A stretch of 64,000 bases of DNA from an uncultured Microbulbifer sp. (GTDB lineage Bacteria > Pseudomonadota > Gammaproteobacteria > Pseudomonadales > Cellvibrionaceae). The notes beneath the pieces are model-generated. The model was not told where the DNA came from. It worked only from the letters and a program-made list of their open reading frames with translations, and searched no databases. Shown one piece after another: positions 1-8,179 of this stretch. Where the stretch lies: assembly GCF_947498635.1 (NCBI RefSeq), contig NZ_CANMKV010000019.1, forward strand, positions 28,410 to 92,409. The letters run 5' to 3'. Within the stretch, counting starts at the first letter, position 1, and the number at the start of each line of letters is the position of its first letter. The position numbers were made by a program, and so were the translations under genes.

Positions 1-472
1 AACCATGATAAAAAATAGAAATTGATTGGTCAGCACTCAAATCTAGTGGTTCTGCCGGTAATAATTTCGGAGACCAATGGCTATATTTATTTTGCAAAAA
101 CGGCGTTGAAACCAATAATTGCGCACCAATAGATTTTAACCAACGTTGCTTAGACCAGCTATAACGCAGTATTTTTGCTTGATATCGGAGAGGCATCCGA
201 GAAAAAGCCGACCAGTCTAATAAATCATCGTCAATAAATATGGACACACCAGACAATTGGTTAAGGTTTTGCTGTACGAGCAATTGCCACTTACGAGGGA
301 TATAGCGCACAAAGATGAGCTCAACTCCTTTGAGGTCATTTACCTTGGGCAGATCAGAAAACGTCAAACGTTTAGCACTGACCCCCAGCTTACGCAAGTA
401 AGGGAGAACAAAATAATCTGTAGAAGGATTGGGCCCCTCCTCCACAATCATCCAGCGGTTGATTAATTCCAA
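1..472 (-). CDS. Glycosyltransferase-like protein, partial (cut by window edge)
   Basis: An open frame on the minus strand runs from just downstream of the permease gene to the window edge, so the 3' part is missing. About 157 codons are visible. The protein opens MELINRWMIVEEGPNPSTDY and later has IFIDDDLLDW and SISIFYHG. The phrase FYHG followed by the expected continuation is typical, as I recall, of GT-B-like proteins in capsule loci, and the early IDDD acidic cluster fits a sugar-nucleotide enzyme, but no catalytic half is visible. Start: I chose TTG at 472-470 because GGAG lies six bases upstream; in-frame TTG 484 and ATG 451 are alternatives. The frame begins right after the permease stop and in the same reading frame, so the two are probably co-transcribed. 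Reality of the gene is likely; its family is an inference. Confidence 0.6.
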   Translation of the reverse strand, partial: MELINRWMIVEEGPNPSTDYFVLPYLRKLGVSAKRLTFSDLPKVNDLKGVELIFVRYIPRKWQLLVQQNLNQLSGVSIFIDDDLLDWSAFSRMPLRYQAKILRYSWSKQRWLKSIGAQLLVSTPFLQNKYSHWSPKLLPAEPLDLSADQSISIFYHG

Positions 473-490
473 ATCGGACTCCAACAGAAA

Positions 491-2224
491 TCAACTCTCA
501 AAAGGAAAAACGATTGGTAATAAAATCAAAACCGATAATGAATAAGCAATCGTCAGAGGCAGGCCCGCCCGCAGGAAATCCCGCAAGTGATAACCGCCCA
601 AGTTTTGTACAATTAAGTTGGTCTGATATCCAAATGGAGTGAGAAAGCTCGCACTAGCCCCATAGGCCACAGCCATCACAAACGGCATCCAGCTAACCCC
701 GAAACTCTCCGCCAAACTCCAGGCGAGTGGAAATGTCAATGCCGCAGCAGCATTATTGGTCATCAATTCTGTCAGTAATAAAGTGAGCAGAAAAATACCC
801 ACCACGCCAACCAGTGGTCCAGCGCCCTGTAATGCAGCTCTCATTGACTGAGCCAGGCTATCAGCCAAACCACTACCTGAAAAGGCCTCAGCCAACACTA
901 AAGCGCTAGCAATAATGATCCATATCTGAAAGGGAAAACGCCGCTGCAATTCAGAAGTAGTAACGATATTCAGAGCTACCATACAACCGAGCAAAACCAC
1001 CAGTCCCTTCAATAAGGAAAAAATACCCAATGCAGAACCAGCCACTACACCAGCAAATCCAAATCCCATTAACCAACTATCCCGTCGGGAAAGTTGGCGC
1101 TGTACGTTCGTACCGCTGATTACATAGAAATTTTTATCAATGTTGCGGTGATGCTTGAAATCCTGCCCTACGGCCAACAATAGAACATCTCCCGACTGCA
1201 GCTGAATTTCACCAAGCTTACCCGAGAGCCGATCACCGCCACGACGCATGGCTACTACCGCCGCATCAAAACGAGTGCGGAACTGACAGCTCTTAAGAGT
1301 TTCACCAAGGATACTGGAGTTTGGGGTAAGGACGACCTCAGTAAGCTCCATATGCAGCGTATCGTCATCCAATGCAAATAAACGCAAGCCCTCAATAGCC
1401 TGGAGTCTTTGTAAATCTCGAACATCGCCACTAAAAAGGAGCTTATCGCCACTGCGTATCAACTCTGTTGGCGCTACCGGGCTGATACTGCAGCCCTCCC
1501 GAATGACTTCAACCAGATAGAGAGTTTCAAGTTGACGCAGATTATTTTGCTCAACGGTGCGCCCATTTAGCGGGGAATCAGCAGTCACCTCTGCCTCCAG
1601 CAGATACTGGGCCACCTCCTCCTCGACAGCTCCCCCCTCCGGTAATAGGCGATTACATAACAGTAAAACTATCAATCCCACCAATACTGCCACAGCGCCA
1701 ATGGGCAGGAAGGCAAAAAAGTCCAATGAAGGCTCACCTCTATCCAGCACAAAGCTGTTTACGATCAGGTTCGTGGAAGTACCAATCAGGGTTAAGGTTC
1801 CCCCTAGAATCGCCGCATAAGAGAGAGGTAACAACAGCTTGCCCGCAGGGTGTCGCCGCTGAGCCTTAATACTGGAAGCTAAAGCCGCAACCACAGCGGT
1901 ATTATTCAGAAACGCCGAACTCAACGCAGTAGCACTCGTGAGCCTAAGAAGGCTTGACTTTAAGCCCCCCCCAATCAAGCCATCGGATATTGCCCTGAGC
2001 CAGCGGGCCTTTTCTAGGCCGATAGAAATCAGGAGGAGAGCTACCAATGTCACCAGACCAGGATTGACAGCTTTCTGTAGTACTGACTCAACTGGCACGA
2101 AACCAGTTAAAAAACAAACAGCGGCAGCTGAAGCAAAAACCAGAGATGGGCGAAATCGGGTGAAAATCAGGGAACCGATTACCAGGACGAAGATACCGGC
2201 AACAAATAATTGAGAAAGAGTCAT
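491..2224 (-). CDS. SLC13-family permease with two RCK-C (TrkA-C) domains
   Basis: 577-residue inner-membrane transporter of the DASS/SLC13 superfamily, the type with cytoplasmic regulatory domains inserted mid-protein. Residues 1-190 are hydrophobic helices including the conserved SSAFLNNTAVVA stretch. Residues about 205-365 contain two TrkA-C-like domains, each ending in SGDKLLFSGD or SGDVLLLAVG. The second membrane half has MTNNAAAALTFP and ASASFLTPFGYQTN, the family's Asn-containing re-entrant signature. Substrate cannot be read from sequence; relatives carry sulfate, dicarboxylates or other anions. It sits between the PhyH gene and a partial glycosyltransferase gene at the distal end of the polysaccharide locus, but has its own upstream gap and probable promoter. 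An eight-G run lies in its coding strand (1965-1972). Confidence 0.85.
   Translation of the reverse strand: MTLSQLFVAGIFVLVIGSLIFTRFRPSLVFASAAAVCFLTGFVPVESVLQKAVNPGLVTLVALLLISIGLEKARWLRAISDGLIGGGLKSSLLRLTSATALSSAFLNNTAVVAALASSIKAQRRHPAGKLLLPLSYAAILGGTLTLIGTSTNLIVNSFVLDRGEPSLDFFAFLPIGAVAVLVGLIVLLLCNRLLPEGGAVEEEVAQYLLEAEVTADSPLNGRTVEQNNLRQLETLYLVEVIREGCSISPVAPTELIRSGDKLLFSGDVRDLQRLQAIEGLRLFALDDDTLHMELTEVVLTPNSSILGETLKSCQFRTRFDAAVVAMRRGGDRLSGKLGEIQLQSGDVLLLAVGQDFKHHRNIDKNFYVISGTNVQRQLSRRDSWLMGFGFAGVVAGSALGIFSLLKGLVVLLGCMVALNIVTTSELQRRFPFQIWIIIASALVLAEAFSGSGLADSLAQSMRAALQGAGPLVGVVGIFLLTLLLTELMTNNAAAALTFPLAWSLAESFGVSWMPFVMAVAYGASASFLTPFGYQTNLIVQNLGGYHLRDFLRAGLPLTIAYSLSVLILLPIVFPFES
1965..1972 (-). 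repeat. 8-bp G run in the permease coding strand
   Basis: Eight consecutive G residues on the coding strand encode part of the Gly-Gly-Gly in the segment IGGGLK of the permease. It is shorter than the 9-11 G runs in the neighbouring glycan genes but of the same type. The gene is in frame at this length. Confidence 0.9.
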
Positions 2225-2818
2225 AAGATCTGAGTGTTGCTCTGGTTACCGGTGTAGATATTTGCACTTTTTACACGTCTTAGCGAGGTCAAATTATACT
2301 AAATTTAGTGCCGACACCAAACGTTATTGAGTTAAGCCAAAATAACGTGATAACTATAGCTACCTATCCCATCAACATTCTTTTAAAACGAACGCTATCA
2401 ATCCACATTAACACAGAGAAATTTTCGCACTTCTTCGGAGTTTTTTCTGACCTTCCATTGCTGAACACTGGATCAGCCAGACCTACTTAACGCTTCTCAA
2501 TTATTTCATCAAAACCCGGGATAAACCTGACTAGCCAGGATGTTTTTTCTCCCATCATTTCGTAAAAAGTAGTGCCCATGATGCCTCATAAGGTCAATGG
2601 TAATACCTGGTGGGAGTACCTCCAACTTAATAGCCAATCGCAATTCTAGCCCAGCCGGCCTTATAAGAACGGACCCACTCGCTTTTCATAAATTTTTTAA
2701 TTCAATAAAATGTAAATTTTATCAACCAGACAATACCCCATTCTAGCTCGTCCCACTCTTCCTTCACTGGAAGTGTACGCCCTCCAGACTCCTGTACTGC
2801 TAACAGAGGTATTCGGCA
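2225..2818. other. 594-bp intergenic gap between PhyH gene and permease gene
   Basis: AT-rich, no convincing coding sequence on either strand; the 60-codon plus-strand frame at 2308-2490 has no ribosome site or recognisable composition. It carries the probable promoter of the permease gene near 2293. No clear intrinsic terminator for the upstream PhyH gene was found. Confidence 0.6.
2293..2298 (-). promoter_or_regulatory. Candidate -10 box (TATAAT) for the permease gene
   Basis: On the minus strand a perfect TATAAT lies about 70 bases upstream of the permease start. A poor -35 candidate (TTTGGT) lies 17 bases further upstream. Assignment rests on the -10 box and position only. Confidence 0.35.
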
Positions 2819-3634
2819 CTACCGCCTAAAAAATCGGATAGTTTTACCGGCGAGACGTCGCAGTGACAACTTGGGGGATCTCACCCGGGAGAGTTGGTAG
2901 GGAGCGAAACGTTGGATCCATTCCGGTTCGCGCCAACGGATCTCAGATTCACTGCTGCACAAAGGTGTATAGTAACGACAGCCTTCGAAATAATAGTGGG
3001 TAACGAGGCTGTGTCGTGAGAGGCTCTTGTCTGGATGACTACCACCGCCATGCAGTAGATTGGCGTGCCAAAGTAATACCTGCCCCTTCTTCAGTATCCC
3101 TCGTACTGCGCACAGGCTATTTTTCTCTATCATCGCCTGGATATAATTTTCATATTCATTGTAATGATCATAAGAAGGGGACACATCTACATCCTGCATG
3201 GTAACCTCGGGTAACCTATGACTCCCAGGATAATAAACAAGTGCTCCGTTGCTTTCATCTACATCTTCCAACGCTACCCAGGCGCCAGCCATATACCCCG
3301 ATGGCTGACTGTTAAAGTGGATAGTATCGGAGTGCACTCTCTGTTGCGTACCCACAGGAAAGTTTAGGGTCTGAAAAGCCTTGGCTTTACGCCCAAACAG
3401 ATCACGCAATGCCCTTAGCACACGCCTTTCCAGCGCAATACGCCGAACACCAGCATTGAAGCGCCAGGCATCCTGGATGCGCGTACCGTGAGCATAGTGC
3501 GAGCCAGTTTGGGGGCGATGGTAATAAGGTTCAACATCGGCAATCACACGGTCAAGCAAGCGTGCCTTCAGACGAAAGTCTAAAATCAGCATTCCGTCAC
3601 GATGAAAATTTGCTTTCTGTTGCGAGCTCAGCAT
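2819..3634 (-). CDS. Phytanoyl-CoA dioxygenase (PhyH) family protein
   Basis: 271-residue Fe(II)/2-oxoglutarate dioxygenase of the PhyH type. The metal-binding facial triad is visible: HSD at residues 101-103 and a distal His in LLWHANLLHGG (His190 or His195). Arg207 in LSRHSLVTHYY is the likely 2-oxoglutarate ligand. GAWVALEDVDESNGAL and YYPGSHR are typical family phrases. Such enzymes hydroxylate small molecules; in a polysaccharide cluster a hydroxylated sugar, amino acid or lipid substituent is possible, but the substrate is not shown. It lies 64 bases downstream of a two-module GT2 gene on the same strand and may share its transcript. The N-terminus NFHRDGMLILD is a normal PhyH start, so the first ATG is accepted. 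Confidence 0.85.
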   Translation of the reverse strand: MLSSQQKANFHRDGMLILDFRLKARLLDRVIADVEPYYHRPQTGSHYAHGTRIQDAWRFNAGVRRIALERRVLRALRDLFGRKAKAFQTLNFPVGTQQRVHSDTIHFNSQPSGYMAGAWVALEDVDESNGALVYYPGSHRLPEVTMQDVDVSPSYDHYNEYENYIQAMIEKNSLCAVRGILKKGQVLLWHANLLHGGGSHPDKSLSRHSLVTHYYFEGCRYYTPLCSSESEIRWREPEWIQRFAPYQLSRVRSPKLSLRRLAGKTIRFFRR

Positions 3635-3698
3635 TTCTAGCGATTCCTGAAATAAACTCGAGATATCAAACCCGTAAAATGTCGTTACCCAAAGTCAA

Positions 3699-5918
3699 TC
3701 AGCGCCAGAGGGGGGCTTTTGTTCGTTCATTTAATCCCAGTGAAAAATCTTCCCTGGTGTGCGTCAAAAACGGGCTGTAATACGGATCCATTCCCGCACA
3801 CGTCGACCATCTGGTCTTTAAACACATCGCCTCTCGATCAAACCTAGCCCGCTTTTCCGGAGTATTATCGATACCACGGCTAATAGATTCATGGTGATAC
3901 ATTTCTGCCCAGGGTGTCCATAGGTTGCGGTAACCCGCCGCCTTCACCTTCAAACAGAAATCTACATCGTTAAAGGCCACTGCAAAGTGCTTCTCATCCA
4001 GCCCGCCAACCGCTTCAAAAATACTTTTGCGCACCAGCAAACAGGCGGCAGTAACCGCTGAAAAGTTTTGAGTGCAGATTAGTCGATTCCTATAGCCCAC
4101 AGCATGATGATGGTAAAATTTATGAGCATGGCCTGCCAATCCGCCCAAACCGATCACAACTCCGGCATGCTGTATACGTCCATCGCCATAATGCAGTTTG
4201 GCCCCCACACAGCCAATTTCAGACCTTATCGCATGCCCAACCATTTCCATCAACCAATCGGGTGAGGCCACCTCAGTATCATTGTTGACCAGACCAATAA
4301 TTTCACCGCGAGCATGCTGTACGCCGAAGTTGTTAATTGCCGAGTAATTGAAGGGCGCATCGTACTTGATTACCCTCACATTGGGCAAAGTTTTCAGTTT
4401 CGCCAAATATTCCAGTGTTTCCGACTCCACGCTCTGATTATCTAAAACCAGAATTTCGTAGTTCCTATAGGTTGTTTTCTCAAGAATACTATCAATACAC
4501 TGCCTTAACATCGACAGCATATCCCGCGTAGGAATCAAAAGGGAAACCAGTGGCTCTTCCTGCTGCACTGGCCAACGCACATGTAATGTTTCTCGATTTT
4601 TTTTAGACTCTACCTCAACATCACTGCAGCCTATCTCATCAAAATATTTCTTTAAAATACGTCGACTACTTTGTATATATTGCTCGCCATCGATAGTTTT
4701 ATATCTATGAAAAAGGATTCTCGGTATATGAATAATTTCCCTTTGTGGATTTTCCAGTTTCCGTAACACCCGAAGAAACAACGTATAGTCCCAAGCGACT
4801 TCACCCGCCGATTCAATAGGTCCATATTCATCTAAAATACCGGGTGCAAAAAGTACAAATTCCCCTATATAATTTCGGGAAAAAAGCAGATCTGGATTCC
4901 AGGCGGGCTTGAAATTTGGCCGACAGCGCCGACCTGCCTCATTGAGCAAATCCTCATCGGCATAAATAATTTTCGCATGGGAATTCTTCCTCACAACATA
5001 CTGCAAACAAGAAAGTGCCTTGGAGGAAAGTACCGCTCGCGGAGGGCACATTAACCGATAGGTATCGGCATCTATTATTTTCTTCAGGATCTCAGCGCCA
5101 CTTAACGCTTTATCAATCAACCTAATCTTGTTATTGGAATCAACAAATTCCCTAAACTTGACAAGATCATTATCACTAATTTTTTTTGCCGGAAGGATAA
5201 ACAATTTCCAGTTCTGATAACTTTGATCTAGTACTGAATCAATAGTATTTCGTATATCATTCAGTGTATCGGTCACACTAACCGGCATCAAAAGCGAAAA
5301 ACACAAATCCGCAGACGTTTTGAATGAATCGGGCCAAAGGGTTGGTTCAATGGTCTTGACCCAGTCCCCATAAGAAGCTCGTACTCTACGGGGACTAAAA
5401 GTTGCATCGTAACAGGCCCAACGATTAGTCATTCTGGATGGCACTCGTAATTGTCGGCTTGTTAATCTAGAACGCATACGATTACGAGCAAATAGCAGAG
5501 ACACTCTCACCAAAGTCAACTGGCGAATGGTGAAGTCACATTCACATTGTGCCGGAGAAAAAAGTAGCTCTTCCCCCCCCCGGGCAAACCAAATCAGACG
5601 CTTGGATACACGCCCATTGCGTACAGGCAAACGTAATCGTTGGGACTTACGCCCCTCCTTGTGCTGAAGCACAAAGGCCGTATCCAAATAGCTTTGATCC
5701 GATTCAATCAAAACTTCTACCATATACCAGCCACGCGCAAAATTTTTGTTCGCGATGGAGAACATAGATTGGCTGGAAATGGATTTGCCGGTTATACAGC
5801 CGTCGGTACCCGGCTGGATAGTCATCCCCTGAAGCGGGCACAGCAGTGGACGTAAATCGTACCTCGTTAAATGAGGGACAGCGATTTCAGGGCGCTTAAC
5901 TCCCATATACAACTTCAT
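3699..5918 (-). CDS. Two-module family 2 glycosyltransferase with N-terminal beta domain
   Basis: 739 residues. Residues about 40-140 form a beta-rich domain (NKNFARGWYMVEV) seen in front of many surface-polysaccharide GT2 enzymes. A first GT2 module spans about 205-420 with YADEDLL at 319-325; where relatives carry an acidic D-x-D-like site this one has YRLMCPPRAVLS, so it may be inactive. A second GT2 module spans about 457-690 with SLLIPTRD, VLDNQS, VNNDTEV (544-550) and NDVDFCLK and looks intact. It likely adds sugars to the growing polysaccharide at the cytoplasmic membrane face. The ATG at 5918 has GGAG four bases upstream. A nine-G run at codons 112-114 could switch the gene off. Acceptor and donor sugars are unknown. 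Confidence 0.88.
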   Translation of the reverse strand: MKLYMGVKRPEIAVPHLTRYDLRPLLCPLQGMTIQPGTDGCITGKSISSQSMFSIANKNFARGWYMVEVLIESDQSYLDTAFVLQHKEGRKSQRLRLPVRNGRVSKRLIWFARGGEELLFSPAQCECDFTIRQLTLVRVSLLFARNRMRSRLTSRQLRVPSRMTNRWACYDATFSPRRVRASYGDWVKTIEPTLWPDSFKTSADLCFSLLMPVSVTDTLNDIRNTIDSVLDQSYQNWKLFILPAKKISDNDLVKFREFVDSNNKIRLIDKALSGAEILKKIIDADTYRLMCPPRAVLSSKALSCLQYVVRKNSHAKIIYADEDLLNEAGRRCRPNFKPAWNPDLLFSRNYIGEFVLFAPGILDEYGPIESAGEVAWDYTLFLRVLRKLENPQREIIHIPRILFHRYKTIDGEQYIQSSRRILKKYFDEIGCSDVEVESKKNRETLHVRWPVQQEEPLVSLLIPTRDMLSMLRQCIDSILEKTTYRNYEILVLDNQSVESETLEYLAKLKTLPNVRVIKYDAPFNYSAINNFGVQHARGEIIGLVNNDTEVASPDWLMEMVGHAIRSEIGCVGAKLHYGDGRIQHAGVVIGLGGLAGHAHKFYHHHAVGYRNRLICTQNFSAVTAACLLVRKSIFEAVGGLDEKHFAVAFNDVDFCLKVKAAGYRNLWTPWAEMYHHESISRGIDNTPEKRARFDREAMCLKTRWSTCAGMDPYYSPFLTHTREDFSLGLNERTKAPLWR
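5573..5581 (-). repeat. 9-bp G run in the GT2 gene (possible contingency tract)
   Basis: Nine consecutive G on the coding strand encode Arg-Gly-Gly in FARGGEELL near residue 113 of 739. A one-base change in length would remove both transferase modules. The gene is in frame at nine. Confidence 0.9.
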
Positions 5919-6781
5919 AAGCTCCCATTACTATCTCGAACAGCCTTTACTTGCATTCTAATTTTGCCTGAAGACAAAAAATAGGCTATTAAAAAATTAG
6001 GTTTCTTGACATTCACTATTAATCACAGAAAAATTCTGGATATATATTTTATAAAGGAGTTTTCTTAGCAAGCAGAAATTCGTAATTTATAAAATAAAAT
6101 TATCTTTTTCTTTATGCTGCAAGAAAAGTAACCTTTGCTCATCAGCAATTCCCAGCAAGTCTATCTCTATTACCATTCTTACCCGCCTTACCTGTCATGT
6201 TTAGACACATATTTCCTCCCAACCGGCATCCTTTTAAAACACTCTACTCCGACCATTTAAAGATCATGTAACTTTTGAATCAAGAGTCAGATCATTGCAA
6301 CTTCCTCTGGATAGGTGCGCTATATGGCATGAAAAATGTTTCGAGTATGTCTCCGCCAACATTAAAGTAATCACTCAATACTAGCTTTTCACTTAAGTCT
6401 GCACCTTACTTACACCAAAAAGCATCAGTAACCTTGACGGCTCTTAGCTTATCTCGATTGATGTAAATATCGAGAGACATTACGTCTTGCTATCTATAAC
6501 AAAACCAACGATCCATTGGACCCAAACGCAAACCAGTCACATCATAAGCTTAAATTTTGATCGAATCACGAGAAAAATATCTATTAACAACATCAAAATT
6601 AGTTAGACTAATGAGCTACACTCCTTTGTAAACAGCTTGAGAGATCCCTTTAAAAACAGCTCCAAAACTACTTTGACCAATAAATACAAATCAATAATTC
6701 AAACTTTTTAATATTTCATAGCATTCGACATCAAGCAATATTAGTAGATGTCAACGTATTTCCTCAACATCCCATAACGTT
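5919..6781. other. 863-bp AT-rich gap
   Basis: No supported gene, RNA or clear hairpin was recognised. Both strands are broken by frequent stops. It separates the GT2 gene from the AlgX-like gene and may hold a promoter for the GT2-PhyH pair, but none is clear enough to call. Confidence 0.6.
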
Positions 6782-8131
6782 CTAACTATTTGATGGTACG
6801 CTACTGGCTAATAATAATGAATGATACCGGGCACCGGATTCTGAAAGTCCACTTTTAAGCCAGTGAGCCTGATTACCTATAACCTCTACACGGCTGTCTT
6901 CACTAAGTCCTGACCACTTTTCCGCAATTTCATCCGCGAGTTGATATCCAACTACTGGAGGACGAACTACAAAACGACCATTAGTTTGGGCAATTAAAAA
7001 ATCCGGACTCTCTTTCGCAACAACTGTAGCATCAATATTTCCGGCTGAATGTACAAATATCACATCGGTAAAAACCCGAGCGACATAGTCCAACATGGTA
7101 TAACTCGAGGAAGAGCCAAAGATCAAGCATTTAGCCGCCACCAAAGCATTTTTCTTGTGTGTGACCAGCACCCGCCCCATATTGGGTAAATGGTTGTCGT
7201 ACCGTACCCATTGACGATAGGAAATGCCACTCGGCATCCATTCTCTCGCAGACCGTCTTGGGAACATTTTGTTTCCCAGATCCCCCCCCCTCAGACGCTC
7301 CTTGAAATTATCCTTCTCAAAGAATGTTTCGATACTTGCTATATCCAATCCCAGAACTTCCAAGACAGCCATCAAACCGCACAAGGCTCCCTTATGAGTC
7401 CAGTGGGTGTCACAAACACGAAACATCTGTTCTGATGACCTCCGCATTCTCTCCGTAGGATGTACCACCTTATGATCTGGCCTCGCTAATTTTTCCACCT
7501 GCTCCACAGGGGTTGTAGGCCCTTTTAGGTGGGGGTAATAATCCGACATCACCATCTCTTTGGCTGGCGCAATCAGTACTGCGTAAGCACAATGATACTC
7601 CGCTGCCAAATCATGAAGAGAATCGAGGTAGTCCGACCAGGCACGTCGCTCCAATCGGCCTAACAGTAATTCCCCGCAAAATTGTTCGACACTCTGATTC
7701 GTATCATTATCAAGAAACAGCCAACCATCCCGCCCTTCGAGGATTTTCAAACTTCCTTCGACAAAAAACTGGATGACATCATAGTCAAGACCGGCAATCT
7801 CAAAGCCAAAGACGCCATTATCTGTTGCAAGGGTTATAGCAGTGCGAAATCCACAATATAATTGTGCGTGCCTATCAGGTGCATCACCCAAGACCCGGCT
7901 CACTACATCCGGCCGGGGGACCTCCACTTTTAGATAAACCTTTCGCTCAGCAGCCTTTACATATGGCCGCACATTAGCTCCCCTCTCGGCCAGTACCCAC
8001 CCTTGAAACATCAGGCCTGGGCCCATAAGAGATTCGGCATCGCAGTCCTGCTCATGACGAGGGTAGTCCAGACACCACCGGAATACGCCCGGACAGTTGG
8101 GGGTTAATGGTTTAATAGAGATGTGATACAT
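6782..8131 (-). CDS. AlgX/AlgJ-like SGNH polysaccharide O-acetylation protein
   Basis: 449 residues. The segment GRDGWLFLDND (about 133-143) is the hallmark of the AlgX/AlgJ N-terminal SGNH-like domain. An Asp-x-His pair lies in CDTHWTHKG (Asp241, His243) and a serine cluster GSSSSY at 339-344 occupies the nucleophile position, so a full Ser-His-Asp triad is plausible. GGDLGNK is another family phrase. No signal peptide is obvious and about 120 residues precede the domain, unlike periplasmic AlgX; these may be a separate beta domain. Role by family: transfer of acetyl groups to a polysaccharide. No MBOAT partner (AlgI-like) is found in the window, so the acetyl source is open. A nine-G run falls in codons for RGGD (281-284). 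It lies 48 bases downstream of the GT2/GT4 gene. Confidence 0.78.
   Translation of the reverse strand: MYHISIKPLTPNCPGVFRWCLDYPRHEQDCDAESLMGPGLMFQGWVLAERGANVRPYVKAAERKVYLKVEVPRPDVVSRVLGDAPDRHAQLYCGFRTAITLATDNGVFGFEIAGLDYDVIQFFVEGSLKILEGRDGWLFLDNDTNQSVEQFCGELLLGRLERRAWSDYLDSLHDLAAEYHCAYAVLIAPAKEMVMSDYYPHLKGPTTPVEQVEKLARPDHKVVHPTERMRRSSEQMFRVCDTHWTHKGALCGLMAVLEVLGLDIASIETFFEKDNFKERLRGGDLGNKMFPRRSAREWMPSGISYRQWVRYDNHLPNMGRVLVTHKKNALVAAKCLIFGSSSSYTMLDYVARVFTDVIFVHSAGNIDATVVAKESPDFLIAQTNGRFVVRPPVVGYQLADEIAEKWSGLSEDSRVEVIGNQAHWLKSGLSESGARYHSLLLASSVPSNS
7282..7290 (-). repeat. 9-bp G run in the AlgX-like gene (possible contingency tract)
   Basis: Nine consecutive G on the coding strand encode Arg281-Gly-Gly and the first base of Asp284. 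A length change would cut the protein before the proposed nucleophile serine. In frame at nine. Confidence 0.9.
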
Positions 8132-8179
8132 GTTTCGTTGTTTACCAGAGCCGGGCTGGACCCGGCAGCTTAAAATACT

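Noticed and set aside
257..466. 69-codon plus-strand frame at the left edge
   Set aside because: Antisense to the partial glycosyltransferase-like frame, which has better protein character.
2308..2490. 60-codon plus-strand frame upstream of the permease
   Set aside because: No ribosome site; overlaps the probable permease promoter.
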